The notes: generated by a model not told the origin, from the letters alone. Positions 44,590-57,409 are shown, counted from the stretch's first letter. The stretch: 64,000 bases of DNA from Cladorhizidae sp. MBARI D1340-BT2 (GCA_028752905.1 JAQNBH010000009.1:41298509-41362508); one strand, 5' to 3'. Numbers and translations are program-made.

Positions 44590-47160
44590 TCTCTATATAT
44601 AGAGTGACCTTGTGAAGCTAGAGCGGTATGTATGCTTACATTAATATGCTCTGAATTCCTTATCTCTTGCGAAGTAGTTGCTATAGATTAGATTTCGTAG
44701 CTACATATATAGAGAGTGACATAGTAGGCTACACCGGCATATATGCTTACCTAGTTATGCTCTGAATTACTTTCCCCTAGTTGTTCCAGTTTATATTTCT
44801 TAGCTGTAATTTTGTTGCATATATATTGAGTGAGAGAGTGTCGCTATACTGGCATGTATACCTACCTAGATATGCTCTGAACTCCTGAGAAGTAGTTATT
44901 CCAGTTTAGATTTCTTAGCTGTAATTTTGTTTGGTATATATAGAGTGACATACTGATGTACAGAGGCATATTTGCTTACATAGATGGTCTCTGAATTCAT
45001 TTTCTCTTTAGAATTAAGTTGCTCCAGATTAACTGTAATATTTTTCATATATATAGAGGGAGAGTGAATAGTGAGGATGTATGCTTACCTAGATGAGGTC
45101 GGAATTCCATTTCTCTTTTAGATTTATTTGCTAAATATACAGTGACATAGTGAGGCTACTTAAGCATATATGATTACCTAGATGTGCTCCAAATTCCTTT
45201 TCTCTTGATAAGTAGTTACTCCAGTTTACTGAATCACACACACACACATATATATATATAGTGACATAGTGAGGCCACCCAGCTTACCTAGATATGCTCT
45301 GATTTCCTTTTCTTTTTAGAAGTAGTTGTTCTGGTTTATATTTCTTTGCTGTAATTTTGTTACATTTATATAAAGTGACATATTGAAGCTACACAGGCAT
45401 ATATGCTTACCTAGATATGTTCTGAATTCTTTCCCTCTGGAGAAGTAATTACTCCAGGATAGATGACTTTTTGTAATGAGATAGAGAGGCAAGTATGCTT
45501 ACCTAGATGTGCTCTGAATTCATTTCCTCTTGAAAAGTAAGATTTTTGGCTGTAATTTTGTTTCATATAGCTATATATATACATATATAATGAGATAGTG
45601 AGGCTACACAGATGCTGTGTTCTGGGTTTTGAATTCTGAAAAGTAATTCCTCCTGTTTAGATTTTTTTCTGTAATTTTGTTTCATATATATAGAGTGATA
45701 TAGTGAGGCAATACAGGCATGTATGTTTACCTTGATATGATCTGAATTGCTTTTCTCTTGAGAATTAGTTGCTTTTTTAAATTTCTTTGCTGTAACTTTG
45801 TTTCATATATATAGAATCACATAGTAAGCCTACACAGGCATGTGTACTAACCTAGTTATGCTCTCAATTCCTCTCTCATGAGAAGTAGTAACTCCAGTTT
45901 ACATTTCTTACTTTGATTTTGTTTCATATATACAGAGTGATATTTTGAGGTTACACAGCCATGCATGCTTACATAGATGTATCTGAATTCAATTTCATTT
46001 GAGAAGTAGTAGGTGAAGTTCAGATTTCTTTTACTGCAATTTTTGTTTGACATAGTGACTCTACCTAGGCATATATACTTACTAGATATACCTTGAATTC
46101 TTTCTCTCTGGAGAAGTAGTTGCTCCAGGATAGATTCCTTTGCTGTAACGAGATAGTGAACAAAGGCACGTTGATTGTTTTGTTAAAAAAGTAGTTGCTT
46201 CAGGACAGTCCTTGCTGAAGTTATTTTGCATTCATAGTGTTACAGAGTGATGCTGGTCAGACTTTTATACTTACCAGGAATTGCTATAAATATTTTTTCT
46301 CTTGAAAAAGCAGTTGCTCCAAGATGAGAATATTGTAAGTTTAGTTACAGTTATACAATTACATCAATTTGTTATACTGGCATCTATGTTCACTTGGAAT
46401 TGCTCTGAATTCTCTCTTTCTTGAGAAAGTAGTTGCTTGAGGTCTTTGCAGTAAGTTTTGTTGAGGCATACAGTGACATAGTTATGCTGGCATGGAATTT
46501 CACTACATTTCTTCACTCTTGAAAAAGTAGCTGCTCAGGAATAGATATAATGTGTTGGAGAGGCAACTATGCTAACCTGGAATTGTTCTAAATGTTTACA
46601 CTCTTAAAAATGTGGTTGCTCCAGGATAGATTTCTCTGCTCTAATTTTGTTTCAATAATAGAGTAACATAGTTATGCTACAGAAGCATCTATGCTCAGCT
46701 GGAATTTCTTTATCTCTTGAGAAAGTAGTTGTTCCAGGATAGGTTTCTTTGCTGTAATTTTGTTGCAGACATAGTGCAATGGAACGATGCTACACAGACA
46801 TCTACCTGAACAAAAAATTACACTAAATTGTTATGCTCTTGAAAAAGTACTTGCTCCAGGATGAGTTATTTTACTGTTACAAGCATAGCACAATATAGTA
46901 AGCCATTTATATTAAACTGATGTTGCCTTCACACCTAAATCATTAGTTGCTCCAGGATATTTTGTTGCAGACATAAAGTGACATAGGCTACACAAACATC
47001 TCTGCTTACCCTGAATTCTTTCTGTCATGAAATATTAGTTGCTCTAGGATAGATAAGTTTGCTCTAATTTACATGGAATTCTGAGCTCAACTGGAATTCC
47101 TCTAAATCTTTGGTTCTTCTAAAAGTAGTCGCTCTAAGATATGCATGTTGTAGGTAGCAC
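44590..47160 (+). repeat. 95-120 bp satellite array B
   Basis: Roughly 22-24 diverged units over 2.6 kb. Typical blocks in order are GTGACATAGTGAGGCTAC, GGCATATATGCTTACC, TAGATATGCTCTGAATTC, CTCTTGAGAAGTAGTTGC and TTTCTTTGCTGTAATTTTG. Spacing between the CTCTGAATT marks runs from about 95 to 122 bp. Units decay towards the right end. Confidence 0.85.
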
Positions 47161-49589
47161 TAGGAGGAATTTCACTTAAAACCTGAGGATCTTTTCGGTT
47201 TTATTAGGAACACATGTATGCAAGTAATTATGAAGTACATTAAGAGATATGTATGCAAGGAATTGCATGGATATGTGTAATTCTAGAGGTGATATGTCCA
47301 TGTAGTTATAGGCACAAATCTAATTATAGGAATGAATTATAGAGACATGTAATTTAAGAAACTTAAGAAAAACACATCTTTGCATCTACTTATAAGGGCA
47401 TGAAATTATATTAATGAATTATAGTGAGTAGGGCACATAAAATGGACACATATAAGCAACATTCATATATGGGGCCATGTGTATAAAGATTGGGTACACA
47501 CATGAAACACAAAAGGTTTGTTAAGTTAATGTAGAAATTTTAAATTCCATATATAATATATTTTATATCTAAAGAACAGGTTCCTCCTAAATATAAAGGA
47601 TGTTCTTCCAAACATCCAGCACATTTTTTATGACATACCTTGAAGGCTGACAGAAGAGAAACTTTATCTAGTAGCAACATCAATGAAGTCTTCTTTGGAA
47701 TTATTCTTCTATGTTATTGTAAAACTTTTGCAAAAATATTTATGACATGCATATTAAGTCAATGGCCAGGAGTATAATTGGACCTTTGCTACTCTATGTA
47801 TAATAGTAGAGTATTTGGCAAGCACAAATGAGCTAGGTGGTAAATGCTCCTCCCCATCAGCATATTTTACAGCCTCATTAGATTCTTCTCCATCATCTCT
47901 TACTTGAAAACTATTTAATCCACAAGTATTTCCTAATTTTCTTAAGTCCACTTCATCTTCAATCATCTCATGGTCTTCAGCTGAATCACACAGTCTTGGC
48001 TCAACACTTTGAGGATTTTTATTGGAACCTAAATTAATTGGTCATTAATATTTTCATGGCCATGTAGTGGAACTAGCTCAATTAACCTACTACAGGAATG
48101 TCTTGGTTGACTCCATGTTGTAGGGAAAGAATGTGTATATCAACATGGAGCTTATCAGCCTGACTTATGACTGCCATGTAGTCACCTGAACTGTCAATTA
48201 TAGTTTCCTTGGGTACTTGGACCACCAAATTTGCAACCTGGCACAATCATTTTAATAACTTCATCCTCATCATCAGATATGTAAGTGTCTGCATTCTAGG
48301 AACCAGAACTAATGAAATGTTCAGCAACAAACTCCCTAAGTGACAAGAACCATGAGTGTAGGGATGGTCTATGCATGTAATTTATATGGCCAATATTAAG
48401 AAACGTGTATGCAAGTAATTACAGGATATGTGTAATTATAGATGATGCATGTAACTATAGGGTTAATTATTGGTTTAATAGTTCACATCGAATTACAGGT
48501 ATGGTAGACACATGTAATTTAGGAAGTAAGAAGAACACATTAATTATAATATAATATGAAAACTAAAGACCATTACAGTGAGTAGAGAGTAAATTTATGT
48601 ATGTCAGGAGAACATCTGAAGGCACATAAAATGGACACATAATTATAAGCAAAATTCATATATGGGGTCAAGTGTATAAATATTAGGTACATATATACAT
48701 GAAACACAAAAGATTACTATACAAATTTCAAAATCCTATTGATATATAAAGAAAGTGGTACTGGTCCAATTTATGTGGAGCTTATCAGCCTGTTGGACTG
48801 CCATGTGGTCATCCAAAGCAGTGAATTATACTTCTTACACGTTGGTTAGGGAAATGTCTATAGTTTCATAACTTCCTACTCATCATAATTATATGGAAAT
48901 GTCTGAAGCAGTGAATTTAGTTTCGTAACATCCTATTTGTTGGATATGACATTCTAAGACTGATGAATGGTACTGCATTGAATTCTATAAGTGACAACAA
49001 CCATCATTAGTGCAGGGATGGTCTTCAAGGTGAGTAAGTCACAAGCTGCTTCCTCAATGTGTTGTTTTCTAGCTGCATCCCTACCTGAATGACTGAGAAT
49101 AAGCATTGCGAGGAATTTCCACCAGGCTTTCTCCCTGGCAATGGAAGTTAAAATTCATTGACTGTTGTTTGGCATTGTCTGACTGAAACAGTTGATATTT
49201 CCACTGTTGGGAGATCATATTCCATAAAAGAACCATAGAGAATGGAAAGTGAGTTACTAGGAGGAACCTCTGAACCAGGTGTGAGGTGAGCTGAGAGGAT
49301 GGATGACAAGTTTTGTGTTGTTCATTTTCTGAAGGAAAAAAAGCATGAGAAAATAGATTTTACCTGAAAAACATCCACTGAATAGTGACGGTGGGTTTGT
49401 GGTTGATGGTCAGAGGCTTTCTCCACATTGTACGAGTCTTCCCATCCATCTCATCACTTTCTGGAGTAGAACAATTTTCCGGAACAGGAATCTGAAATGT
49501 TCGAATGCAGTCGAACAAGTTCTCTCCAAAAGTCCCAGATGCCGAAAGCCATGCGCAAAGCTGGGCTGCATGTCAGCCCCATAATAGAC
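47161..49589. other. Duplicated AT-rich block between satellite arrays
   Basis: 47200-47560 and 48390-48745 share an ordered series of blocks (GTATGCAAGTAATTA, GACACATGTAATTTA, CACATAAAATGGACACATA, ATTCATATATGGGG, ACATGAAACACAAAAG). GGAGCTTATCAGCCTG also recurs at about 48149 and 48778. One minus frame (47966-47754) has VLAKYSTIIHRVAKVQLY, vaguely like transposon-linked proteins, but this is not enough to name it. Confidence 0.55.
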
Positions 49590-49870
49590 TCATGCACGAC
49601 AAACTACACTGGTATCTATGTTTACCTGAAATTCTTTCATCTTGAGAAAGTAGTTGTTGCAGGATAGATTTCCTGCTGTTAGTTTGATTGCAAACATACA
49701 GTGACATAGTGATCCTGCACAGGCATCTATGATTACCTGGAGTTGCTCTAGATGGTTTAAAATGTAGTTGCTTCAGGATAGATGTCTTTGTTGTAGGTTT
49801 TGTTGCATTTATAGTGTGACAGAATGATGCTACTCAAGCATCTTACTTAACAGGAATTGAATGATGGATG
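49590..49870 (+). repeat. Satellite array C (short)
   Basis: Two to three diverged units of the same satellite (GTGACATAGTGATCCTGC, TTGAGAAAGTAGTTG, GGATAGATTTC). They directly precede a LINE fragment. Confidence 0.75.
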
Positions 49871-50020
49871 GAAGAGAAATTGGTCTATAATTTTTAATAT
49901 CTCCACGTCCGAGTGATGGTGACAAACTAGTTGGGAAAATACGTCAAATAGTTAGTTGAAACGCAGAAGCACAGTAGTTTGGAAGCTGGGGACTAAATCC
50001 ATCAGGACTCGTGGCTTTAG
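49866..50020 (-). mobile_element. LINE reverse transcriptase fragment
   Basis: The minus frame ATSPDGFSPQLPNYC then GRGDIKNYRPISLPSI shows the SPDG and NYRPISL signatures of non-LTR reverse transcriptases. The usual lysine-rich stretch before GD is shortened, with one stop between. About 50 residues; the clade cannot be told. Confidence 0.75.
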
Positions 50021-50321
50021 ATGGTCAAGCTCGAAAAAGTTGAATATACTTCTGGTTTAGAAATTCCTACTGAGCTCAGTATAGAAGTAGAAGTATAGAA
50101 GTAGATACAGTAAGTAATGATAAGATAACTAAAAATAAGATGATGACAAAAGTTGCCTTGAAACTTAATTGGTAGGTCTATAAGGCATATAAGGACGTGC
50201 ACATGAATGTGAGCTCAACAAAAAGTGATACAGGACATTAGAACAAGGCTTAGACCAAAGTGGGGGGAAATCCAGACAGGAAACATGAGTCATTGTCAAT
50301 ACTGAATTTGGCAAGAAATGT

Positions 50322-50935
50322 AATATCCATTCCCTCTAATTTGCTCAGCAACAGTGAGGTATCCTCACACCCAACACTTGGCTTTTTTTTTTGCTTGGCA
50401 TAATGTGAACTAGCAGTGAGGGATTCATGGTTTCCATGCTGCAGAGGGAGCAGGTAGGGTCTCCACAGAACCTCCACACTGGGGGTGGGGGTGGTGGGGT
50501 AGAGAGGTAGTGTTCCGTGATCTCCACAGAGGGGCAGGGTTGATTTCCTAGGCCATTATGTGGCTCAGCATCTGAATGGTTCTGGTGTGTTTGGCCTCAT
50601 AGTTGAGGGTTGTATCTCACAGCTTAGCCCTGCCTATATGCTTCCCAACATCAGAAACAACAGAATTTTCTCCAAGCATGTACTCAAGAACAACTGCTAT
50701 CTATTGACCTTTACACACTACTTAATGTCCACAGGGAGCATGACAAAGTACTTAAGGTTAGGTATACACGTAAATATCTCTTAATTTGACAAGTAAAGTA
50801 TATCCATTCCCTCAGAAACAGTGAGATATCTTCACTCCTATATATACACACAGCTCCCTTTGGTCAATTTGTGATCCAGCAGTGGGAGATTCTTGGTCTC
50901 CAAATCACAGAGGTAGCAGAGTCGACATACTGAAG
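50322..50935. repeat. Diverged direct duplication, period about 470 bp
   Basis: 50322-50480 and 50795-50935 share ATATCCATTCCCTC, AACAGTGAG[G/A]TATC, a CTAGCAGTGAGGGATTC / CCAGCAGTGGGAGATTC pair, and a CAGAGGGAGCAG / CAGAGGTAGCAG pair. Origin unknown. Confidence 0.5.
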
Positions 50936-50977
50936 GTACGCATGCGCACCTTAAAACTTGCCGTGCCTGAGATGGAA

Positions 50978-51190
50978 GCTTGCCACTTGCTTATTTCTTT
51001 TTGCTACTTGCAATAGAAAGCAGCGATATCTACTTCGACCACCAAACTGTGAATTACGTATCCAAGTTTCAGGTCACTGAGTGCAATGAGAAATGCACAG
51101 TGACTCCATTTTTCTCCCCTGACAACTCACTAGATGCTAACTTGGACCTTATTTGCTCAGCAGAGAAGACCATCGATCTCTACACACCAG
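50978..51190 (+). CDS. PLD-like protein, isolated exon or fragment
   Basis: The frame reads a hydrophobic start (LAYFFLLLAIESSDIYF), then VTECNEKCTVTPFFSPDNSL and LICSAEKTIDLYTPG. This resembles the N-terminal part of secreted phospholipase-D-like proteins, in which a helix with an A..SIDI-type strand follows. The catalytic HxK motif is not in view. The frame may end at CCAG|GCAAGT, another GC-type donor, in phase 1. No further exons were found nearby, so it may be a pseudogene. The family call is from memory of the pattern and is uncertain. Confidence 0.4.
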
Positions 51191-53159
51191 GCAAGTCACC
51201 CTATATCAATCTTCAGTCCATCAGTTTTGTTCATACCGTTTTATCCTCATACCCAACCAGTTGGGACAGGTGTACCAAGGAGCTCATGATGCTTTTCTTC
51301 CCATGCTCTGGTGCAAAGTCATAATTACAGGTTTGACAGCATAATTTGCTACTCTCTAGGTAGACCACTGCAGGTGGACTACTACTTATATTTACTGTAA
51401 TCTATTATGTGAAACAGTTTAAACAAGAGTTATGGTGAGACCTCTGTGACTTCTGGTAACTCTTCAAGATTCATTAGTTCCTGAATTATAGATATCCAGT
51501 ATATAGTCTTCTTTACTGACATTTATGACCAATTAATGATGGATTTCCTAGGGTGTTTCTTTTGTAGAACCCTTGGTAATATTTAGAAGAAAGTTCCTGT
51601 CTTTTTCTTACTTAATAATGTAGGAGACAATCTGTGGTGTTTTTTCCTCTTCATGGTCCACTGGGTAATGTACATATATAATATCGAACTGTCCCTGATT
51701 TCCCGGTATTCACTTTATTCTGCACCTTGTCCTGGGGTACCAATTATTTCCCTACAATTACCTAATAATAATGACCTTAGGACTTTTAGCGAATTTTCAA
51801 CAACCAGTATTGATTGCTAGGCATTGAGTTAGGAGCAAAGTAAATGAAAAAAGCTAGAGCATGTTAATCTGAGTATCCATCATCATTTCTTGTCAGCCTG
51901 CCTGTGTAACAATTTTGTTTAATTAAATAAAAAGAAATAGAAATGAGACAAAACTTTTATTATTATTATTATTATGAACCTTGCAACATTGTGGGCTTAA
52001 GCACAAAAATGAGCACAGATGCTGACATTAGTGACCGTTCAAGGACAAACACCAGCTTTGGTGTGGCCTATGTAAACTAAAATTAGGATTACAGTTAAGG
52101 ATGTTGGATAATGGAGCAGGAGAACAAGGAGAAATGAAATGGAATGTGCAAGGATATTATGATCGAAGTTAGCTATAAAATGATCCCAGAGGAAAGCTAT
52201 GATTGATATGAGAGTAGGAAAGTGATAGATTAATGGTTGAGGCAAGTGCATTTGAGAGAAGGAAAACTCTTTTATAATAAGAATATTGATGTAGACAGAC
52301 TGAAGTTGTGTTTTAGATGATTTGATCTGGAGGTTCTGGTGGGGGAGGAGACAAAGGAGATGTGTGAATTCATGTCAGGTGCTTAGTCAAGAACATGATG
52401 TCTTGAAGTTTGAACCAATACATTAGAGGAAGCAACTGAAGTGTAATTAGCCTCTACTTATAATCTGAAGCTCATCTCTCCATAAAAGCTGGCTGTTAAG
52501 CTGGGATGCTTATAGCATTAGTCAAGTAGAAAATGTCAAGTAGAAAATGGGCACTTAATACTGAGCAATCACTTAAACCAAGCATACAGGGCATGTGCCT
52601 AATAGGGATGCCCTGATCATTTTTTGTTCAGCTACTCTTTCTGCAACTGTGTGCATGAGGGCTAGAGAAATAACCTCCCAACCTTCAGGGGTTCTGGTGG
52701 GGCATACTCTGAACAGGGTAGTTCAAGGTCATCATATATACATGGAGATTTGGCGACCATATAATGGAAGGGAAAAAAACTGAGTGTGGATAGACAGGAG
52801 AGTTGGCTTTGAGCGAGCAGGCAGATTGACTTAATTAATGTACTTTGAAACCAATAGTCAAGAAGACACTTAACAAAAACAGGTACTGAATATAGATAAC
52901 AACTAGTATTACCACATCTGACAGTAGCATGCGGTATCTGTTGGGGGCCAGTGCTACCACAACAAATGGCAGAGGATATTTTATTATGGTGCATGATAAA
53001 GGTAGATCATAAAGGAGAAACCTGTCATGAATGCGTGACACTCGTCTCTGCAAGATGTTCTTATATTATGGATTCATGACAGTCACCCTGTAAGGGTTAG
53101 ATAAAAGTTTTTGTCTTGTTCCTTTTCGTTTTTTCCCCTTACTATCAAGCCGCTCCTAC
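51191..53159. other. No gene recognised; possible transposase relic near 52965
   Basis: 52965-53010 (GGCAGAGGATATTTTATTATGG, then GTGCATGA) resembles 56731-56762 upstream of the Tc1/mariner-type fragment, so a second, more decayed copy may be here. A short TTA run lies at 51957-51974. Nothing else was identified. Confidence 0.35.
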
Positions 53160-53215
53160 AAGATGTTAGTCGGGTTAACTCCAGAATTAACCAATCATAT
53201 ATAGAATTGTTTACC

Positions 53216-53381
53216 TTATAATCACCTTCTCAATAATCAACTTCCACTCAATGTTTCGACTATATGCTCTAGCCTTCATCAGGAATGATCACGATTATTC
53301 CTGATGAAGGCTAGAGTATCTATATAGTCGAAACATCGAGTGAATACAATTTGAAGTTGATTATTGAGAAGGTGATTATAA
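53216..53381. ncRNA. Foldback with two hammerhead-ribozyme-like cores
   Basis: An imperfect inverted repeat. The right half has CTGATGA (53301-53307), then GGCTA...TAGTC able to form stem II, then GAAAC (53330-53334). The left half has the same core on the minus strand (complement of 53276-53282 and 53253-53257). This is the conserved core of hammerhead ribozymes, which occur in the terminal repeats of Penelope-like elements. The U of the UH cleavage site expected after a minimal stem III reads A in both halves, so self-cleavage is doubtful. Confidence 0.5.
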
Positions 53382-53453
53382 TGGTATTATGTGAACTGAG
53401 AGTTCATTATTTAAGGGAAACCTACAGTAGCAATACCCAGATTTTCATTATTC

Positions 53454-53482
53454 CTGTTGAAGGCTAGAGCATCTATCGAAAC
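53454..53482 (+). ncRNA. Third, damaged hammerhead-like core
   Basis: CTGTTGA instead of CTGATGA, with a shortened stem II and then GAAAC, followed by the same GAGTGAATACAATTTGAAG flank as the copy at 53335. A decayed tandem copy. Confidence 0.5.
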
Positions 53483-53596
53483 AGAGTGAATACAATTTGA
53501 AGTTGATTTTTGAGAAGGTGGCCATAATGTTATTATGTCAACTGAGAGTTCATTATTGTTTACCTTGTTTATTAACATGCACATATGCAAATGTCA

Positions 53597-53680
53597 ATAA
53601 TTTGTGGTCTTCTGGTATATAGTGAATGGACCCATTATTTGTTGGGGAAATAGAATCTAGAAACATGATCATGGTTTCAG
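53597..53680. repeat. 84-bp direct repeat, copy 1
   Basis: From ATAATTTGTGGTCTTC to ATGGTTTCAG. I see no mismatch to copy 2 at 53921-54004. The two lie 324 bp apart, start to start. Confidence 0.95.
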
Positions 53681-53920
53681 CTCATAAGAAGGTACCTTGA
53701 TTTATTGAAGGTCTGTGGTATTAACTATTGTCGCAAGACTAGACTTTGAGGAAAACAACTAATCACTTCTTGGCAGTAATAACATGCAGCTGCTTGCTGA
53801 CTCAGCTCAGCTAGACTCGATATTGGACATACACAAGCACGTTTATTGTAATTACGATCTTCACCAATTCTCGGGTGTTGTACTGAATAGAGTAACGGGT
53901 TAGTTGCTGCATTGCATTAG

Positions 53921-54004
53921 ATAATTTGTGGTCTTCTGGTATATAGTGAATGGACCCATTATTTGTTGGGGAAATAGAATCTAGAAACATGATCATGGTT
54001 TCAG
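53921..54004. repeat. 84-bp direct repeat, copy 2
   Basis: Identical to 53597-53680. The flanks differ on both sides. This is too short for a normal LTR, and the pair is younger than its surroundings. Confidence 0.95.
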
Positions 54005-56689
54005 GGGGTGGCTACCAGTTTGCTAACTTCAGTGTTCCAAAGAATGCTAGAATTCTTTTTGGATAATATATGCTTTGGGTCAGAGCATTATTGGGAGTAC
54101 AGCATATACTTCCCAATATGTATCTGTATTGACATTCTCAAATCTTGCAACTCAAAGGTCTGTAGAGTCAAGGCCAAAAATGTTGATTGAAAGCCATGAA
54201 ATTTCGTATGTTCACTGATATAATCCTCAAAATAAGGCCATGAACATGTTCATACATTCACTGGTTTTCAATGCCAAACAATATCCACTCACAATTTAGC
54301 CTGCTACAAAGCTCAATACACTATGTGCAGTAGGAAGTATTGTTAAAACATTACTGCATTTTCAAAGGTCGATCTTTGTTTGGGTGTATCCTGCTTCACT
54401 GCCCATGTGGGTACCTGGCTCATTGTGGTCAAAAACCTCACTAGCGGTCACCAACAATGTCACTTCCTGCCATGGTGACCAGCATGTTCCTATTCACAGA
54501 TTTCTTGCTGCTTCTATAAAGACAAAAGATACTCCCAGCAGGGAAGTCCACTGGACTCAAATTGCTTAAAATAATGAATTTGAGGGGTTTATAATTGCTT
54601 AGATAATGGAGGCTTAAGTTGAGATATCAAAAGATTATATTACTAATAATCAATGCTAGGCATTGAGTGCCAAGCTAAAGAGCAATGGAGAAGGTTAAAA
54701 ACAGCTTGATATCCCAGTACTGTTAGATTCATTAGCCATTGTCCTACCCAAACATAGCCAGGCCTAACACTATTGTAAATCATTGATGTCATGTGCTTGG
54801 ATTGTGATATGGAGAAGTAGCTAGGATTCCTTACAAATTACAAACTGGTACAAGGTTGAGCAAGAACCAGCATATTTGTATATACATTTACTGTGATGAC
54901 TATTTCCAGATAGCGAACTTGTCCATAGCTAGAGTGTTAGACAGAATGAAACACTTCACCATCCACTCTTGTCAGCTATTAAACATGCATCCCTTTCTCA
55001 TTTGCCTGTGCGGCCAGTCTTCTTCCGCTAGATAGCTTCTAATCTGCTGTCTTTCTTTCTCTTCACTATGATGATTATTCCTGATTTACACCGCATTTAT
55101 GCAACCATTCCCGATTTACATACACCTTTATTTTATTGCATGAGGTAGAGTTAATTTCTATGACTGGTATGTGGTGGTTGAAGAGCTTCGACTATCAGCC
55201 TCTACCAGATTATTAGTATGCCACATTTTAGTAGTTCAAGCTTCTAGATGTTCAAAGGCAATCTTTAAGATTTTTGACTAACTGTTATGCTCCTTCTCTT
55301 ATACAACATAGAAACATATGTAATGTAGAAGCTTTACCTGAGCCTAAGCAAGCTGGTCAATGCTGAGCCAAGCACTAGCAATTGAAGAAAAACGTTTTGT
55401 ACATATGTAACTAGCTAGCTAGCTTATCTTGCTAGATAGAGCTAAGGCATGGTGGTTAGGGGAATTCATAAACTGTCCCAGAGACTTGGCTAGAAATAGC
55501 CAAGTTTTGGCTTGCTAATTTGAGTTGATGCTTGTTCTAATTCCAAATTTATATTGTCTGTGGGTTTGGAGGAGTTGATAGTTCTATAGATAAGCAAATG
55601 AATCTGGATAGGAATGGCGGGTTGGTAATTAGATAATGGCAAAAATATGTTCTACACATTCCCCATTGTATCAGCATTATCAGTTATTCATGATCCAGCT
55701 CAACCGAGTTCTCACTCTTGTGTCCAAGTCCAAGTCCTCATGCATGTGCCTCCTCTCTCTTCTGTTGTAAAGTTTGTAATACAAGGTAATTATATTTTTC
55801 ACACACACACTGACACACACAAACACACACAAACACACATACACACACACACCATTTATGAACAATGCTTCAGTGCAGGAGTATTTTTTATGTTGATCAT
55901 ATGTTTACCACAGAGTTTACTCGAGAGTTTATGGTTTTGGCGTTTTGGTCAAGCCAACCTATGGAGCTGGAATTCTTTGGTAAGATATTATTACCATATA
56001 GTAATCTTTACCACTTAAAAATTGACTCAAATATTTTGCTAAAAAACAAATGGTCTAATTCCTCATGCCATGAAAATCTTAGCATTGAGTATGGCATTAA
56101 TCTAGCCATTGCTTTAGCCTTGATCTGACCCTAGATATACAATTGAAAACTCTAGCTGAAAGTTAATTCAGTGGAAGGGTCGAGTAAACATTCTTGTACA
56201 GAATTGGATGCATATGTATATATCTATGTGAATTATGCCAGAGAGGAGAAGATGTAACACTGGTTGGCAGCGAGAGTCCTAGCAATTAATTGGGGAAAAC
56301 AACATCAAAATATCTATCTCACTTTACACTCAGAGCATATCATCACAAATGTGAAAAAGCTGTTACTACACTAAATCTTGAATACAAATAAACCCAGACT
56401 ATTTGACAAACCAAAATGATGAATAGAACCTACATTATGACCAATGCAAATACCCGACACAGAGCACATGATGAATAGTACATACACTTTATGACCGATG
56501 AGGTACCCTATATACTGAGTGATGTATTGAAAGGAGTGAGGGAGAAGGGTGCTTTTTGTATGAAGATTTTGTGTTCAAAAGATTTTTATAAATTTTTTCA
56601 AATGTTATGTATTTGAACAAAAGTCAGACAATATGGGTTGAGTTGAGACAACCAACCGATAATTTCATACGAAGAAACATATATGAGTT
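54005..56689. other. No gene recognised; CA microsatellite at 55799-55853
   Basis: Open frames here are short and resemble nothing I know. The (CA)n tract has AA and TG interruptions. Nothing else was identified. Confidence 0.5.
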
Positions 56690-57409
56690 GAGAGTGTCGG
56701 ACAAGGAAGATGGAAGGTTCTAAGTGGGAAGGGCAGAGGATTATTTATTGTAGTGCATGAAGGTGTAGAGGAGAGTTGGGTTTCAGGGGCAGGTTCTTAG
56801 TCAAGGACAAACACAGGAGAGTATCGTGGGATTGGTTTACAAGAAAAGGACTTCTTTCCCATGTAATAGGAGTAGACAATGCAACATACCACCACAAACA
56901 GCAAGGCAAACCACCAACAATACCAAACAGAAAAGACGAAATGAAAAGATTGTTGGATGAACAGACCTGGAAAGCACACTACTTGGTTAAGAAAACAAAC
57001 TAGACCAGTACTTCTGAATTTGACAGATGAAGCAGTTTGTGAAGGTAAACATACAGTGCTACAAGCACACAGCTCATTACAAATTAAACTATAGAGTTGG
57101 TGTGAATCATAAATTCATGTTGCACAATACATCACAGAAATTCAACATTTGATAACTGAAACTACAACTGAAAATGTGGACAGGATTTTGCAGAAGGGGT
57201 GTAGCGATCTAGAAGATGAGCATTTTGTGAAAGATGGGCTTATGGAAAATCTGATGGATGAATTTGTGATTGAGTATGGAAATGAGGATGACTGGAGTAA
57301 TGATAAGGAAGATGTTATAAAGGATGATAATGACAGACTTAAGCAAGCCTTACAAATTGGAAGAAACAGGATCATTACATATCATGAGACTGCAAGACCT
57401 GCACAGTGA
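56690..57409 (+). mobile_element. Tc1/mariner-type (DDE) transposase fragment
   Basis: LVKDKHRRVSWDWFTRKGLL and then VIGVDNATYHHKQQGKPP resemble the second catalytic Asp region of eukaryotic IS630/Tc1-mariner-type transposases (usual form VDNA.YH....KPP). RKDEMKRLLDEQ follows, as in the family. After a gap with stops, a frame at 57149-57409 (VDRILQKGCSDLEDEHFV) may be its C-terminal part. The N-terminus and ends are missing. It abuts satellite array D. Confidence 0.65.

Noticed and set aside
53216..53381. MITE or terminator hairpin
   Set aside because: The foldback carries duplicated hammerhead-type cores and Penelope-like flanks, which explain it better than a MITE. A bacterial-type terminator is out of place here.
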